Shown: positions 23,275 through 31,750 of the stretch, piece by piece | Numbering within the stretch: position 1 is the stretch's first letter | Layout: each line of letters opens with the position of its first letter | Source of the DNA: Nocardia concava NBRC 100430 | GTDB lineage: Bacteria; Actinomycetota; Actinomycetes; Mycobacteriales; Mycobacteriaceae | Assembly: GCF_000308815.1 (NCBI RefSeq) | Contig: NZ_BAFX01000124.1 | Span: forward strand, 148,624-212,623 | Direction: 5' to 3' | DNA length: 64,000 nt | Position numbers and translations under genes: made by a program | The notes under the pieces: model-generated | What the model saw: only the letters and a program-made list of their open reading frames with translations | What the model was told of the DNA's origin: nothing | Databases searched by the model: none

Positions 23275-24285
23275 ATGGGTGAGCCACAGCCGATCCTCGA
23301 TCCGCTCACGCCGGCCGCGATTTTCCTCGTCGCCACGATCGACGAGGGCGGCGAGGCGGTGGTGCGGGACTTACTCGCAGACCTGCCCGGACTGCGCCGC
23401 TCCGTCGGCTTCCGGACGCCCGGATCGGGTCTCGCGTGCATCGCCAGCATCGGGTCGGCCGCCTGGGACCGCCTGTTCTCCGGGCCGAAACCCGCACAGC
23501 TGCACGAGTTCCCGGGGTTCGCGGGCGAGAAGCATCAGGCCCCGGCCACACCGGGCGACCTGCTCTTCCATATCAAGGCCGAAGCGCAGGACGCCTGCTT
23601 CGAATTGGCCATGAAGATCGCCGAGCGGCTGACCGGTGCGGCCACCATCGTGGATGAGACCGTGGGCTTCCGCTACTACGAACAGCGCGATCTGCTCGGA
23701 TTCGTGGACGGCACCGAGAATCCCGAGGGTGAGCTCGCCGCGACCGCCGCGTTCGTGGGTGACGAGGATCCCGAATTCGCCGGTGGCAGTTACGTCGTCG
23801 TCCAGAAGTACCTGCACGATCTGGACTCCTGGAAGGCATTGTCGACCACCGAGCAGGAGAAGGTGATCGGGCGCACCAAGCTCGACGACTTCGAGCTGTC
23901 CGATGCCGAGAAGCCCGCGAATTCCCATGTGGCCGTGAACGATCAGGACGAGATCGGCAATATCGTCCGCGCCAATATGCCGTTCGGCTCGGTCAAGGAC
24001 GGCGAATTCGGTACGTACTACATCGCTTACGCCGATGATCCCGCGATTACCGAGAACATGCTGATCCGCATGTTCCAGGGCAGCGCGGACGCCGCCTACG
24101 ACCGCATCCTGGATTTCTCCACCGCCGTCACGGGTACCTCGTTCTTCGCCCCGCCCGCGGGGTTCTTCGACGCGCTGCCGGACGCACCCGCCCCGGCGGC
24201 CGCCGCTGTGCGGGAATCTTCGGAAACCAATGGCGTTGTGTCCGGGGATGGATCCCTCGGAATAGGGACGCTGAGAAGGAGCTGA
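23275..24285 (+). CDS. Dyp-type haem peroxidase, encapsulin cargo
   Basis: A 336-residue DypB-type peroxidase. The distal Asp145 is in GFVDGTENP, the proximal haem ligand His218 in ANSHVAVND, and the distal Arg232/Asn234 in VRANMPFG. This gives the full catalytic set known from Rhodococcus DypB. The last 20 residues are a flexible linker ending in DGSLGIGTLRRS, which is the cargo-loading peptide that docks on the inner wall of encapsulin shells. The shell gene follows with a 1-bp gap. An in-frame GTG at 23269 would add two residues. The enzyme oxidises phenolic or dye-like substrates with H2O2 inside the compartment. Confidence 0.95.
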   Translation: MGEPQPILDPLTPAAIFLVATIDEGGEAVVRDLLADLPGLRRSVGFRTPGSGLACIASIGSAAWDRLFSGPKPAQLHEFPGFAGEKHQAPATPGDLLFHIKAEAQDACFELAMKIAERLTGAATIVDETVGFRYYEQRDLLGFVDGTENPEGELAATAAFVGDEDPEFAGGSYVVVQKYLHDLDSWKALSTTEQEKVIGRTKLDDFELSDAEKPANSHVAVNDQDEIGNIVRANMPFGSVKDGEFGTYYIAYADDPAITENMLIRMFQGSADAAYDRILDFSTAVTGTSFFAPPAGFFDALPDAPAPAAAAVRESSETNGVVSGDGSLGIGTLRRS

Positions 24286-24286
24286 C

Positions 24287-25084
24287 GTGAACAACCTGCA
24301 TCGCGAACTCGCGCCCATCACCTCCGAGGCCTGGTCGGCCATCGAGGAGGAGGCGACGCGAACCTTCAAGCGGCACATCGCCGGTCGCCGCGTGGTGGAT
24401 CTGTCCGGGCCGCACGGCACCGACTACTCCGCCGTGGGCACCGGGCGCACCACCACCATCAACTCCCCCGGTGACGGTGTGCAGGCCCGCCAGCGCGTGG
24501 TCGTACCGCTGGTGGAGTTGCGGGTGCCGTTCACGCTGTCGCGCGAGCAGCTCGACAATGTGGAGCGCGGGTCCCGCGACACCGATCTGGATCCGGTGAA
24601 GGACGCCGCCAAGAAGATCGCCTTCGCCGAGGACCGCGCAATTTTCGAGAGCTACCCGGCCGCCGGTATCACCGGCATTCGCGCCAGCACCTCGTGCGAG
24701 CCGGTGAAGCTGCCCGGCGATCCGCGGCTGGCCCCCGAGGCGGTCGCGCAGGCGTTGAGCAAGCTGCGTCTCGCGGGTGTGGACGGCCCGTATTCGGTGC
24801 TGCTGTCAGCGGATCTCTACACCGCGGTGAGCGAGACCTCCGACCACGGCCACCCGATCCGCACGCATATCGAGCGGCTCATCGACGGCGAGATCATCTG
24901 GGCTCCGGCCATCGACGGCGCGTTCGTCTTGTCCACGCGCGGCGGCGATTTCGATCTGCAGCTGGGTCAGGATCTGTCCATCGGCTACCTGTCCCACGAT
25001 GCCGAGTCGGTGCAGCTGTACTTCCAGGAGAGCCTGACCTTCCTGGTGTACACGGCCGAGGCGGCTGTGGCCCTCGAGGCGTAA
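24287..25084 (+). CDS. enc: encapsulin shell protein
   Basis: A 265-residue HK97-fold shell protein (linocin M18/Cfp29 type). It starts with NNLHRELAPITSEAWSAIEE, has the ARTFKRHIAGRR-like helix, and ends with VQLYFQESLTFLVYTAEAAV, the family signatures. Its length fits the 60-mer T=1 class. The GTG start has AAGGAG 6 nt upstream and follows the peroxidase stop by one base, so the two are co-translated. It self-assembles into a protein nanocompartment that encloses the DyP peroxidase. Confidence 0.95.
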   Translation: MNNLHRELAPITSEAWSAIEEEATRTFKRHIAGRRVVDLSGPHGTDYSAVGTGRTTTINSPGDGVQARQRVVVPLVELRVPFTLSREQLDNVERGSRDTDLDPVKDAAKKIAFAEDRAIFESYPAAGITGIRASTSCEPVKLPGDPRLAPEAVAQALSKLRLAGVDGPYSVLLSADLYTAVSETSDHGHPIRTHIERLIDGEIIWAPAIDGAFVLSTRGGDFDLQLGQDLSIGYLSHDAESVQLYFQESLTFLVYTAEAAVALEA

Positions 25085-26071
25085 CTAGTTGATCCGGAAG
25101 CGGTTTCGATACTCCGTCGGCGTCGTATCCAGCGTGCGCCGGAAAGCCCGGGTGAGGGTATCGGTGGTATTGAAACCGCACAGGGTCGCCACCCGCTCCA
25201 GGGTGTTGTCGGTCGTCTCGAGCTGATTGCGCGCGAATTCGACACGCGCGGACTCGATGTAGGCGGCCGGGGTGGTGCCGAGGTCGGTCTTGAAGATGCG
25301 GGTCAGCTGCCGTTCGCTGACGTGGGCCTGCGCGGCCAGATCGGTGACCGTGAGCGGCTTGCCGATATTGCGCGTGATGTAGTGCCGCAGTTCGTCGATG
25401 CGCCGCGTGGTCGAGATCGGTTCGAGTGACACGCTGAATTGGCTCTGCCCGCTGGGCCTTTTCAGGAACATGACCAGCTGCCGCGCCACCCGCAGCGCGA
25501 GGGCGTCGCCGAAGTCGTCGGCGACCAGGGCCAGCGCCAGATCCAGGCAGGCGGTGAGTCCCGCACCGGTCCAGACGTTCTCGTCGCGAATGAAGATCGG
25601 GTCGGCGTCCACCTCGATGCCCGGGTGCTCGGCCGCCAGCTGCTGCGCGGTCGACCAGTGCGTGGTGGCGCGCTTGCCGTCGAGCAGTCCCGCGTCGGCG
25701 AGGATGTGCGCGCCCACGCAGACCGACGCGATCCGGCGCGTTTTCGCGGCCAACCTGCGCACCCACTCGACCACGCCCGGATCGCTGAGCGCCCGCACCC
25801 GCCCGTCCGCGTCCACCTCGACCGAGCCCGGCACCACGAGGGTGTCGATGCCGCGCTCGGCGATCTCGGCGAAGGTGACGTCGGGCAGCACCCGCACCCC
25901 GGCCGAGGTGGTCACCGGATCGAGGGTCTCGGAGGCCAGCACCACGTGATATCCGGTCTCCCCCCGCATCTCTCGCTGCAAGAGCGCGAAGACCTCGGGC
26001 GGCCCGGTCACGTCCAGCAGGTCGACGCGATCGAACAGCACGATGACGACGAATCGCTCGATGGTGCCCAC
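25085..26071 (-). CDS. GlxA-like AraC regulator with DJ-1/PfpI domain
   Basis: A 328-residue regulator. Residues 1-180 form a class I glutamine-amidotransferase-like/DJ-1 domain with the nucleophile-elbow Cys in VCVGAHILADAGLLDG. The C-terminal 100 residues are an AraC-type double HTH (LTVTDLAAQAHVSERQLTRI, then VATLCGFNTTDTLTRAFRR). The GTG at 26071 is supported by GGAAGGAGAG directly upstream; the open frame extends far into the next gene but is not real there. It is divergent from the isochorismatase-like gene, a frequent pairing in which the regulator controls the hydrolase. Confidence 0.9.
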   Translation of the reverse strand: MGTIERFVVIVLFDRVDLLDVTGPPEVFALLQREMRGETGYHVVLASETLDPVTTSAGVRVLPDVTFAEIAERGIDTLVVPGSVEVDADGRVRALSDPGVVEWVRRLAAKTRRIASVCVGAHILADAGLLDGKRATTHWSTAQQLAAEHPGIEVDADPIFIRDENVWTGAGLTACLDLALALVADDFGDALALRVARQLVMFLKRPSGQSQFSVSLEPISTTRRIDELRHYITRNIGKPLTVTDLAAQAHVSERQLTRIFKTDLGTTPAAYIESARVEFARNQLETTDNTLERVATLCGFNTTDTLTRAFRRTLDTTPTEYRNRFRIN

Positions 26072-26203
26072 TGCTCTCCTTCCGGCCGGTCGATGTCCGG
26101 ATTTGCAGGTTACATGACATTTCCGACACGCCCGCCGCGCCCTAGCGTGGAAAACGTCCACCGCACGAGGCGGTTCGGACCATGAAATCCCGGAGGAATC
26201 CCC

Positions 26204-26794
26204 ATGTCCGCCCAGACCCTGCGCGACCTCAGCGGCTTCGATCAGACCCCGGCCACGCTGGCCGAATCCACCCTGATCCTGGTCGACTACCAGAACACCT
26301 ACACCCGCGGCGTGATGGAGCTGACCGGCTGGCAGCCCGCCCTCGACGCGGCCGCCGAGCTGCTGACCCGGGCCCGCAAGGCAGGCGCGAAGATCATCCA
26401 CGTCATCAATGACGGCGGCGCGGGCACGCCCTACGACATCAATGCCGAGATCGGGCAGATCCACCCGAGCGTCGCTCCCCTCGACGGCGAACCCGTTGTG
26501 GTCAAACAGGTTCCGAACGCCTTCGTCGACACCGACCTCGCCGAGCGCGTGGACGCCGCGGGCAACAAGAGCGTCATCATCGCGGGCTTCATGACCCACA
26601 TGTGCGTCACCTTCACCACCGAGGGCGCGTTCCTGCGCGGCAATCAGCCCACCGTCGTGGCCGACGCCTCCGCCACCCGGCCGTTGAAGTCGGCGGCGGG
26701 CGAGGTCAGCGCCGAGCAGCTGCATGTCGGCGCATTGGCCACCATCGCCGACCTCTACGGCGTCGTCGTCGCCTCGGCCGCCGAGCTGAACTAG
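26204..26794 (+). CDS. isochorismatase-like cysteine hydrolase
   Basis: A 196-residue alpha/beta cysteine hydrolase. The catalytic triad of the family is visible as Asp28 (LVDYQNTY), Lys101 (VVKQVPNAF) and Cys134 (GFMTHMCVTFT). Members hydrolyse isochorismate, nicotinamide, N-carbamoyl compounds or biuret-like amides, so the substrate is open. No siderophore genes are adjacent, which argues against isochorismate. The divergent GlxA/AraC gene is its likely regulator. Confidence 0.88.
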   Translation: MSAQTLRDLSGFDQTPATLAESTLILVDYQNTYTRGVMELTGWQPALDAAAELLTRARKAGAKIIHVINDGGAGTPYDINAEIGQIHPSVAPLDGEPVVVKQVPNAFVDTDLAERVDAAGNKSVIIAGFMTHMCVTFTTEGAFLRGNQPTVVADASATRPLKSAAGEVSAEQLHVGALATIADLYGVVVASAAELN

Positions 26795-26811
26795 CTCCCG
26801 CCCGAACCGAA

Positions 26812-28167
26812 CTAGGGCTGCCGCGGCATCGCGCGGCTGGTGTGGATGAAGCGGGTGCCGTTCTGGCCGACGAGCCCGAAGATGGCATGGCGGCCCTGGA
26901 TCGGGTCCGCGGTGATCAGCGCGTCGGGGCGCAGCTGGAGCACTTCCCGGCGTTCGGCCACCGGGACGAGTGCGGCCTCGGCGGTGAGCGGCGTGGTGCG
27001 CAGCCAGGCGCGGCCGTCGGCGTCCACCTCGATGGCGTGCTCGACCAGGGCCGAGCGATAGCGTCCCGCCACCAGCGCGGCGTCCACCGGTTGGGGTCGC
27101 GCGGGCGGCGTTGGCGGCGTGGGCAATCGGATGCCCGCGTACTCCTCGAGCAGATCCCCCACCAGGTCCCGGTACAGCGCCGCCGCGCTGCCGCCATTGG
27201 CCAGCAGCGCGATGGCGACGCCCGCGGCGGGCGCGATCCGCAGGTAGGCGTTCTGGCCGAGGGTGCTGCCGTCGTGGCCGAACAATCCGGATCCGGCGGC
27301 GTCGAACAGCTGCCAGCCCAGGCCCCAATGGGTGCCGTAGCCGATATCGGGCAGTTCGACGTGCGGGACGGTCATGGCGCGCACCGCCGATTCGGGTATC
27401 ACCGGGATACCTTCCGCGACACCGTCATTCAGGTGCAGCCGCGCGAATCGCACCAGGTCCCCGGCCGACATCGCCAGCCGCGCACCGGCCGGGGCGTTGG
27501 AGGCCGGGAGCGCCCACACCGGCGTGGGCCGCAGCGCTCCGCCCGGGGTGGATTCCAGATGCCCCACCGCCGCCCGGAACAGGATGGCCTCGTCGGCGTC
27601 GGCGGCGACCCGGGTCAGCCCGAGCGGCGTCACCAGCCGCTCGCGCAGCACCTCGTCGAATCGCTTGCCGCGCAACACCTCCACGATCCGCCCGAGCAGC
27701 ACGTAGCCGCTGTTGCAGTAGGAGAACATGGCCCCGGGCCGGTGCACCTGCGCGGCATCGGCGATGGCCGCCACGAATTTCTCCACCGCGTCCGCGCCGC
27801 GCCCGGTGTCCAGGAACAGGTCGCCGTCGATGCCGGACGTGTGACCGAGTAATTGCCGGACGGTGATCGCCGCCGCGGCCGATTCGTCCCGCAACCGAAA
27901 TTCGGCCAGATACTCGCGCACCGGCGCGTCGAGCTCCACCGCCCCCTCGTCGACGAGTTGCAAGATCAGGGCCGCCGTCCAGGCCTTGGTGATCGACCCG
28001 ATCTGAAACACCGAATCCGTCGTCGCCGCAACACCTGTCGCGATATTCAGTACCCCGGCGGCCGCCTCGAATATCTCCTCCCCGGCCAGTACCGCGACCT
28101 GCGCCCCCGGCACCCCGTGCCGCTCGATCGATTCAGCGAGCCGGCGCTCGAGCTCGGCATGCGGCAT
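26812..28167 (-). CDS. serine hydrolase, beta-lactamase/class C (LACTB) family
   Basis: A 451-residue penicillin-binding-protein-like hydrolase. The active-site SxxK is in IGSITKAWT, the YxN in FSYCNSGYVL, and HDGSTLGQNA replaces the KTG-type third motif. About 110 residues after the core form a C-terminal beta-domain typical of esterase/D-aminopeptidase-like members. There is no signal peptide, so it is probably a cytoplasmic esterase or peptidase rather than a resistance enzyme. The ATG at 28167 has AGGAG upstream. Confidence 0.85.
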   Translation of the reverse strand: MPHAELERRLAESIERHGVPGAQVAVLAGEEIFEAAAGVLNIATGVAATTDSVFQIGSITKAWTAALILQLVDEGAVELDAPVREYLAEFRLRDESAAAAITVRQLLGHTSGIDGDLFLDTGRGADAVEKFVAAIADAAQVHRPGAMFSYCNSGYVLLGRIVEVLRGKRFDEVLRERLVTPLGLTRVAADADEAILFRAAVGHLESTPGGALRPTPVWALPASNAPAGARLAMSAGDLVRFARLHLNDGVAEGIPVIPESAVRAMTVPHVELPDIGYGTHWGLGWQLFDAAGSGLFGHDGSTLGQNAYLRIAPAAGVAIALLANGGSAAALYRDLVGDLLEEYAGIRLPTPPTPPARPQPVDAALVAGRYRSALVEHAIEVDADGRAWLRTTPLTAEAALVPVAERREVLQLRPDALITADPIQGRHAIFGLVGQNGTRFIHTSRAMPRQP

Positions 28168-28199
28168 GGGTGCTCCTGGAAAGTAGCGGGCACCGTAGA

Positions 28200-28325
28200 T
28201 TACTTCCTGAGCGATGCCGGGACGAGCGCATTTTTGCCCGCGGTGCCCCGGTTCTCCAGCTCGGCGAACACCTTGGGACCGTCGGCGAGACGATGGACGA
28301 CCGGATCGACGGGGCTGCGCCTGGA
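28200..28325 (-). pseudogene. remnant of an oxidoreductase C-terminus
   Basis: About 40 codons on the minus strand read VDPVVHRLADGPKVFAELEN and end GKNALVPASLRK with TAA at 28200-28202. This resembles the closing helix and GK-x-V strand of medium-chain (quinone oxidoreductase-like) dehydrogenases. No start or upstream catalytic region is present, and the similarity stops near 28325, before the plus-strand gene at 28395. I infer a decayed gene end. The rest of this 227-bp gap shows nothing I can name. Confidence 0.35.
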
Positions 28326-28394
28326 CACGCTGACGTCCGGCGCTCTCGGACCTCCGGCACGGGTACATTGCCCGCAGTCGGTTTCGGAGGGCGG

Positions 28395-28925
28395 ATGGCG
28401 ATGGTGCGAGCTGGCGTGGTGCCGGGGCGGCGGGTGGCCGGGTACGCGGTCGCGGGGTTGGCCGTGGTGGGTGTCGTGTGTGCGGGGACGGTCGGGGTGT
28501 TCGGGGTGAATCGTGTGTTCACCGGGTTGTTCTTCGGTGTGGCCGTCGCCATCGCGCTGCTGTTCGCGCTGTTCGGGCGGGACGGGGTCGAGTTGACCGA
28601 GGAGCGGATCGTGCGGCGAACGCCGTGGGGCAGTTCGACGCTCGGCTGGGATCGGGTGGTGGCGGGGCGGTTCGCGCTGGGTGAGAAGGGGCGCTGGTCG
28701 CTGGCGCTGGATCTCAACGACGGCAGCGAGCCGCATCATGAACTGGTGCTGCTGTCGATTCCGCCGGTCACCGCGCCCATCTCCAGCGCCTACGACATGC
28801 GCAAGCGCGAGCAGGTCAACGAGATCCGGACCATGCTGCGGCAGAAGAAGATTCCGGTGACCATCCTGCCGGAGATCGCCGACGCCCTGCAGCGCCACTG
28901 GAAGATCGCCCCGCCCACCCGCTGA
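28395..28925 (+). CDS. membrane protein with PH-like cytoplasmic domain
   Basis: A 176-residue protein. Two hydrophobic segments (GYAVAGLAVVGVVCAGTVGV and VFTGLFFGVAVAIALLFALF) are followed by a bacterial PH-like domain: LTEERIVRRTPWGSSTLGWD, then SLALDLNDGSEPHHELVLLS. GGAGG lies just before the ATG at 28395; an in-frame ATG at 28401 has better spacing. The function is unknown. It is probably followed in transcription by the NUDIX gene 46 bp downstream. Confidence 0.65.
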   Translation: MAMVRAGVVPGRRVAGYAVAGLAVVGVVCAGTVGVFGVNRVFTGLFFGVAVAIALLFALFGRDGVELTEERIVRRTPWGSSTLGWDRVVAGRFALGEKGRWSLALDLNDGSEPHHELVLLSIPPVTAPISSAYDMRKREQVNEIRTMLRQKKIPVTILPEIADALQRHWKIAPPTR

Positions 28926-28971
28926 CCGGGCCCGCTAACCCCGCGCTACCGGACCTCGATAGGGTGGACCG

Positions 28972-29367
28972 GTGATTCGCACCGCCGCGCTGGCTCATAT
29001 CCGGGATCGGCGCATGCTGCAGACCCGGTCCACCGGCAAGACCGTCTTCTACATGGCGGGCGGGAAGATCGATCCGGGCGAGACGCCGGAGATGGCCCTG
29101 CACAGGGAGATTCGCGAGGAGCTGGGCGTGGGTACCATCGCGGTCAGCGAATTGGGAGTGTTCGAGGCCGAGGCCTACGGGCACGCGCCGGGCACGCCGC
29201 TGCACATGACGTGCTTCCTCGGTGAGCTGACCGACGAGCCGCGCCCTTCGGGCGAGATCGCCGAACTGCGCTGGTTCACCCTCGACGAATACGCGGCCAT
29301 GGACGAGGTCGCTCCGGGATCGCTCATGGTCTTCCGCCGCCTGCACGCCCTGGATCTGATCGACTAG
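28972..29367 (+). CDS. NUDIX hydrolase
   Basis: A 131-residue MutT-like protein with a complete NUDIX box (GGKIDPGETPEMALHREIRE, continuing ELGV), which coordinates Mg2+ for cleavage of nucleoside diphosphate derivatives. The N-terminal strand (IRTAALAHIRDRRMLQTRST) and C-terminal ELRWFTLDEYAAM are typical of small actinobacterial MutT homologues. Start is GTG 28972. The substrate is unknown. Confidence 0.9.
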   Translation: MIRTAALAHIRDRRMLQTRSTGKTVFYMAGGKIDPGETPEMALHREIREELGVGTIAVSELGVFEAEAYGHAPGTPLHMTCFLGELTDEPRPSGEIAELRWFTLDEYAAMDEVAPGSLMVFRRLHALDLID

Positions 29368-29448
29368 CGCTCCCGCGCTGTAACCACCCCGGCTATCCCT
29401 GAATGGCAGCTCCGCCAACCGGATTACACCGAATCAAGGGTGATTGCA

Positions 29449-29931
29449 GTGATCAAACCGCTTACTCTGCTCGCCGCGGCCGCGCTGGCCACGGGCGGCC
29501 TCGGCTTCGGCACCGTGGCCGATACCCGCTTCGAATCCGCGTGCCTCTGGGCGGGGGAAGCACATCCGGCGGGTTCACGGGTGGTGGCGGGCGGCTGGGA
29601 ATTCACCTGCGGCGGTGATGCGGCCGGTCCGCTGTGGATTCGCGGCGGCCGGGGCGGCGCGAGCACGGTGCCGAATCCGGGCGCGGACTCGAATCCGGTG
29701 GGCCGCTTCAGCGCCGGGGCCCGCCAGCCGGGCACCGATTACGACGACTACTGCGTGGGCGATCAGCTCATCCCGGGGGTCGAGGACGTCTTCCAGGCGG
29801 TGCCGACCAGCGGCGGCCTGCTGTGGAAGTCCGCCGGGCCGGTCTCGCAGTGGACCTTCGATCCCGGTGTGGTGCAACCGAAGTCGTCGACCCGCTCATC
29901 AGGTCTGTGTTCGAACGGTCAGCTGCTCTGA
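29449..29931 (+). CDS. small secreted protein with four cysteines
   Basis: A 160-residue protein. It starts with a signal peptide (IKPLTLLAAAALATGGLGFG) from GTG 29449, with AAGGG 6 nt upstream; GTG 29440 is an alternative. The mature part is Gly/Pro-rich and has four cysteines (about residues 32, 54, 102 and 154, including ESACLW, FTCGG, DYCVG and GLCSNG), so two disulfides are likely outside the membrane. I do not recognise a family. It lies just before a convergent MFS exporter. Confidence 0.6.
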   Translation: MIKPLTLLAAAALATGGLGFGTVADTRFESACLWAGEAHPAGSRVVAGGWEFTCGGDAAGPLWIRGGRGGASTVPNPGADSNPVGRFSAGARQPGTDYDDYCVGDQLIPGVEDVFQAVPTSGGLLWKSAGPVSQWTFDPGVVQPKSSTRSSGLCSNGQLL

Positions 29932-29956
29932 GACACTCCGGCTGCCCGGCGACACT

Positions 29957-31588
29957 TCAGCTGCTCGGCGCCTCGTCGACCGCGACGGACTCGCCGGTGT
30001 AGGGCCGGTTCGGGATGAGCGCGGCCGAGGCCAGTCCGACCAGCAGGAACAGCGCCCCGGCCAGCAGCGTGGTGCGGGTCGAGTCGGTGAATGCCCGGGT
30101 GAGCGCGTCCAGTACGGCCGTGGCCCCGTGGTGTTCGCGCACCCCGGTGATCGCGCCACCCGCCGATTCGCGCGTGGCGGTGGCCAGGGTGTCGGCGGCG
30201 GAATCCGACAGATCCGGCACCTTGGACAGCTGCTTGGGCAGATCGTGGGCCAGCGCCGCCGACAGCAGCGCACCGATCAGCGCGGTGCCGAAGGCCGAAC
30301 CGACCTGCCGAACCGTGGACTGGGTGGCCGAGCCCTGACCCGAATTCTCCGGCGGCACATCGGCGAGCACGGTCCCGGTGAGCTGCGCCGAGGCCATGCC
30401 GAGCCCGATGCCGTAGCCGATCAGCAGCACCGCCAGCCACCAGCCGGAGATGTGCGGGGTGACGAACAGGGCGGTCAGCGCGATCGCCACGGCCTCGAAG
30501 GCGAGGCCGAGCTGCACGACGCGCACCGGACCGTATTTGCGCACCAGTCCTTCGGCGATCCCCGCGGCCAGGAACGCGCCAACGGCCATGGCCGCCAGCA
30601 CATATCCCGCGCCGAGGGTGGACAGCCCGAGCACGTTCACCATGAACAGCGGCAGCACGAACAGCAATCCGAACTCGCCCAGCGCCACCATGAACGCGGT
30701 GATATTGCCCCACCGGAAGCTCGGGATCTTGAACAGCGCCGGATCCAGCAGCGCGGACCGGCCGATCAGATTGCGATGCTGCTCCCAGCGGATGAACAGC
30801 ACCAGCGCGAGCACCCCGAGCGCCAGCAGGATCGGGATCGGCGACACCGGCGCGGTGGCCGGCCAATCCCAGCCCGCCAGCGGGAATTCCCGCAGCGGCT
30901 TCCACCAGCCATAGGTCTGTCCTTCGATGAGCGCGAACACCAGCAGCGCGAAACCGATTGCGCTGAGCAGGAATCCGTCCACGTCCAATCCGGGCGCGGC
31001 CTTGCCCATCCGGGTCTCCGGCACGAACAGCACCAGTCCGATCAACACCACCGCGCCCAGCGGCAGGTTCACCAGGAAGATCCAGGGCCAGGTGAAGTAG
31101 GTGGTGAGCCAACCGCCGAGCAGCGGGCCGACGGCGGCGACACCGGAGATGACCGAACCCCACACCGCGAAGGCGATGATCCGGTCGCGACCCCGGAAGA
31201 TGGCGTTCATGGTGGCCAGCGTCCCGGGCATGACCCCGGCCGCGCCGATGCCCTGCACGATGCGCCCGAGGATCAGCGGCCACGCGCTGTGCGCCTGCGC
31301 GGAGAGCACGCTACCGATCAGGAAGACGATCACCCCGAGGGCGAACATATTGCGCCGCCCGAGCCGATCGCCGAGGCGGCCGCTGGTGATCAGCAGCGCG
31401 GCCAGCACGACCGCGTAGATGCTGTTGATCCATTGCGCCTGAGTGAAATTCAGCTGCAGATCATTGATGATGACGGGCAGGGAGACCGCGACGATGGTGC
31501 CGTCGAGCACCACCATGGACAGGCCCAAGGCCAAGACACCGAGGGTGACCCACTTCTTGCGACCCAGATCGAGCTGAGCTTCCGTCAT
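29957..31588 (-). CDS. MFS drug exporter, DHA2 (EmrB/QacA) family
   Basis: A 543-residue, 14-helix proton-drug antiporter. Family motifs are LDGTIVAVSLPVI in helix 1, GRLGDRLGRRNMF (motif A), GRIVQGIGAAGVMPGTL, and motif C (ISGVAAVGPLLGGWLT) that marks exporters. A long C-terminal helix-loop (residues about 440-500) is typical of the family. The substrate is unknown. A TetR-type dyad lies upstream at 31677-31694. Confidence 0.93.
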   Translation of the reverse strand: MTEAQLDLGRKKWVTLGVLALGLSMVVLDGTIVAVSLPVIINDLQLNFTQAQWINSIYAVVLAALLITSGRLGDRLGRRNMFALGVIVFLIGSVLSAQAHSAWPLILGRIVQGIGAAGVMPGTLATMNAIFRGRDRIIAFAVWGSVISGVAAVGPLLGGWLTTYFTWPWIFLVNLPLGAVVLIGLVLFVPETRMGKAAPGLDVDGFLLSAIGFALLVFALIEGQTYGWWKPLREFPLAGWDWPATAPVSPIPILLALGVLALVLFIRWEQHRNLIGRSALLDPALFKIPSFRWGNITAFMVALGEFGLLFVLPLFMVNVLGLSTLGAGYVLAAMAVGAFLAAGIAEGLVRKYGPVRVVQLGLAFEAVAIALTALFVTPHISGWWLAVLLIGYGIGLGMASAQLTGTVLADVPPENSGQGSATQSTVRQVGSAFGTALIGALLSAALAHDLPKQLSKVPDLSDSAADTLATATRESAGGAITGVREHHGATAVLDALTRAFTDSTRTTLLAGALFLLVGLASAALIPNRPYTGESVAVDEAPSS

Positions 31589-31676
31589 CCATCGCTCCTG
31601 AACTGCGTCCGAAGAACCCGATGTACCGCGTTAGCCACCAATGTGCGATATGACCGTTCCACAGTCTAGGTCGAGG

Positions 31677-31694
31677 TGTCCAGGCAGCTAGACA
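31677..31694. promoter_or_regulatory. possible operator upstream of MFS exporter
   Basis: TGTCCAGGCAGCTAGACA has the imperfect dyad TGTCnAGnnnnCTnGACA, similar in form to TetR/QacR-type sites, 89 bp upstream of the exporter and 57 bp upstream of the ter gene. No cognate regulator is adjacent. Confidence 0.3.
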
Positions 31695-31750
31695 TTTGCG
31701 GACCGTTCGCCCCGGAACGGCGCCGGTTCGCATCGGATAACTTGGAATCT

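Noticed and set aside
26072..27328. Extension of the GlxA/AraC frame through the isochorismatase gene
   Set aside because: GTG 26071 has a GGAAGGAG ribosome binding site and gives the family N-terminus; the extension is a shadow of two other genes.
29615..31669. 684-codon open frame antisense to the MFS exporter
   Set aside because: Low-complexity Gln/Arg/Gly/His composition; the opposite strand encodes a clear 14-helix transporter.
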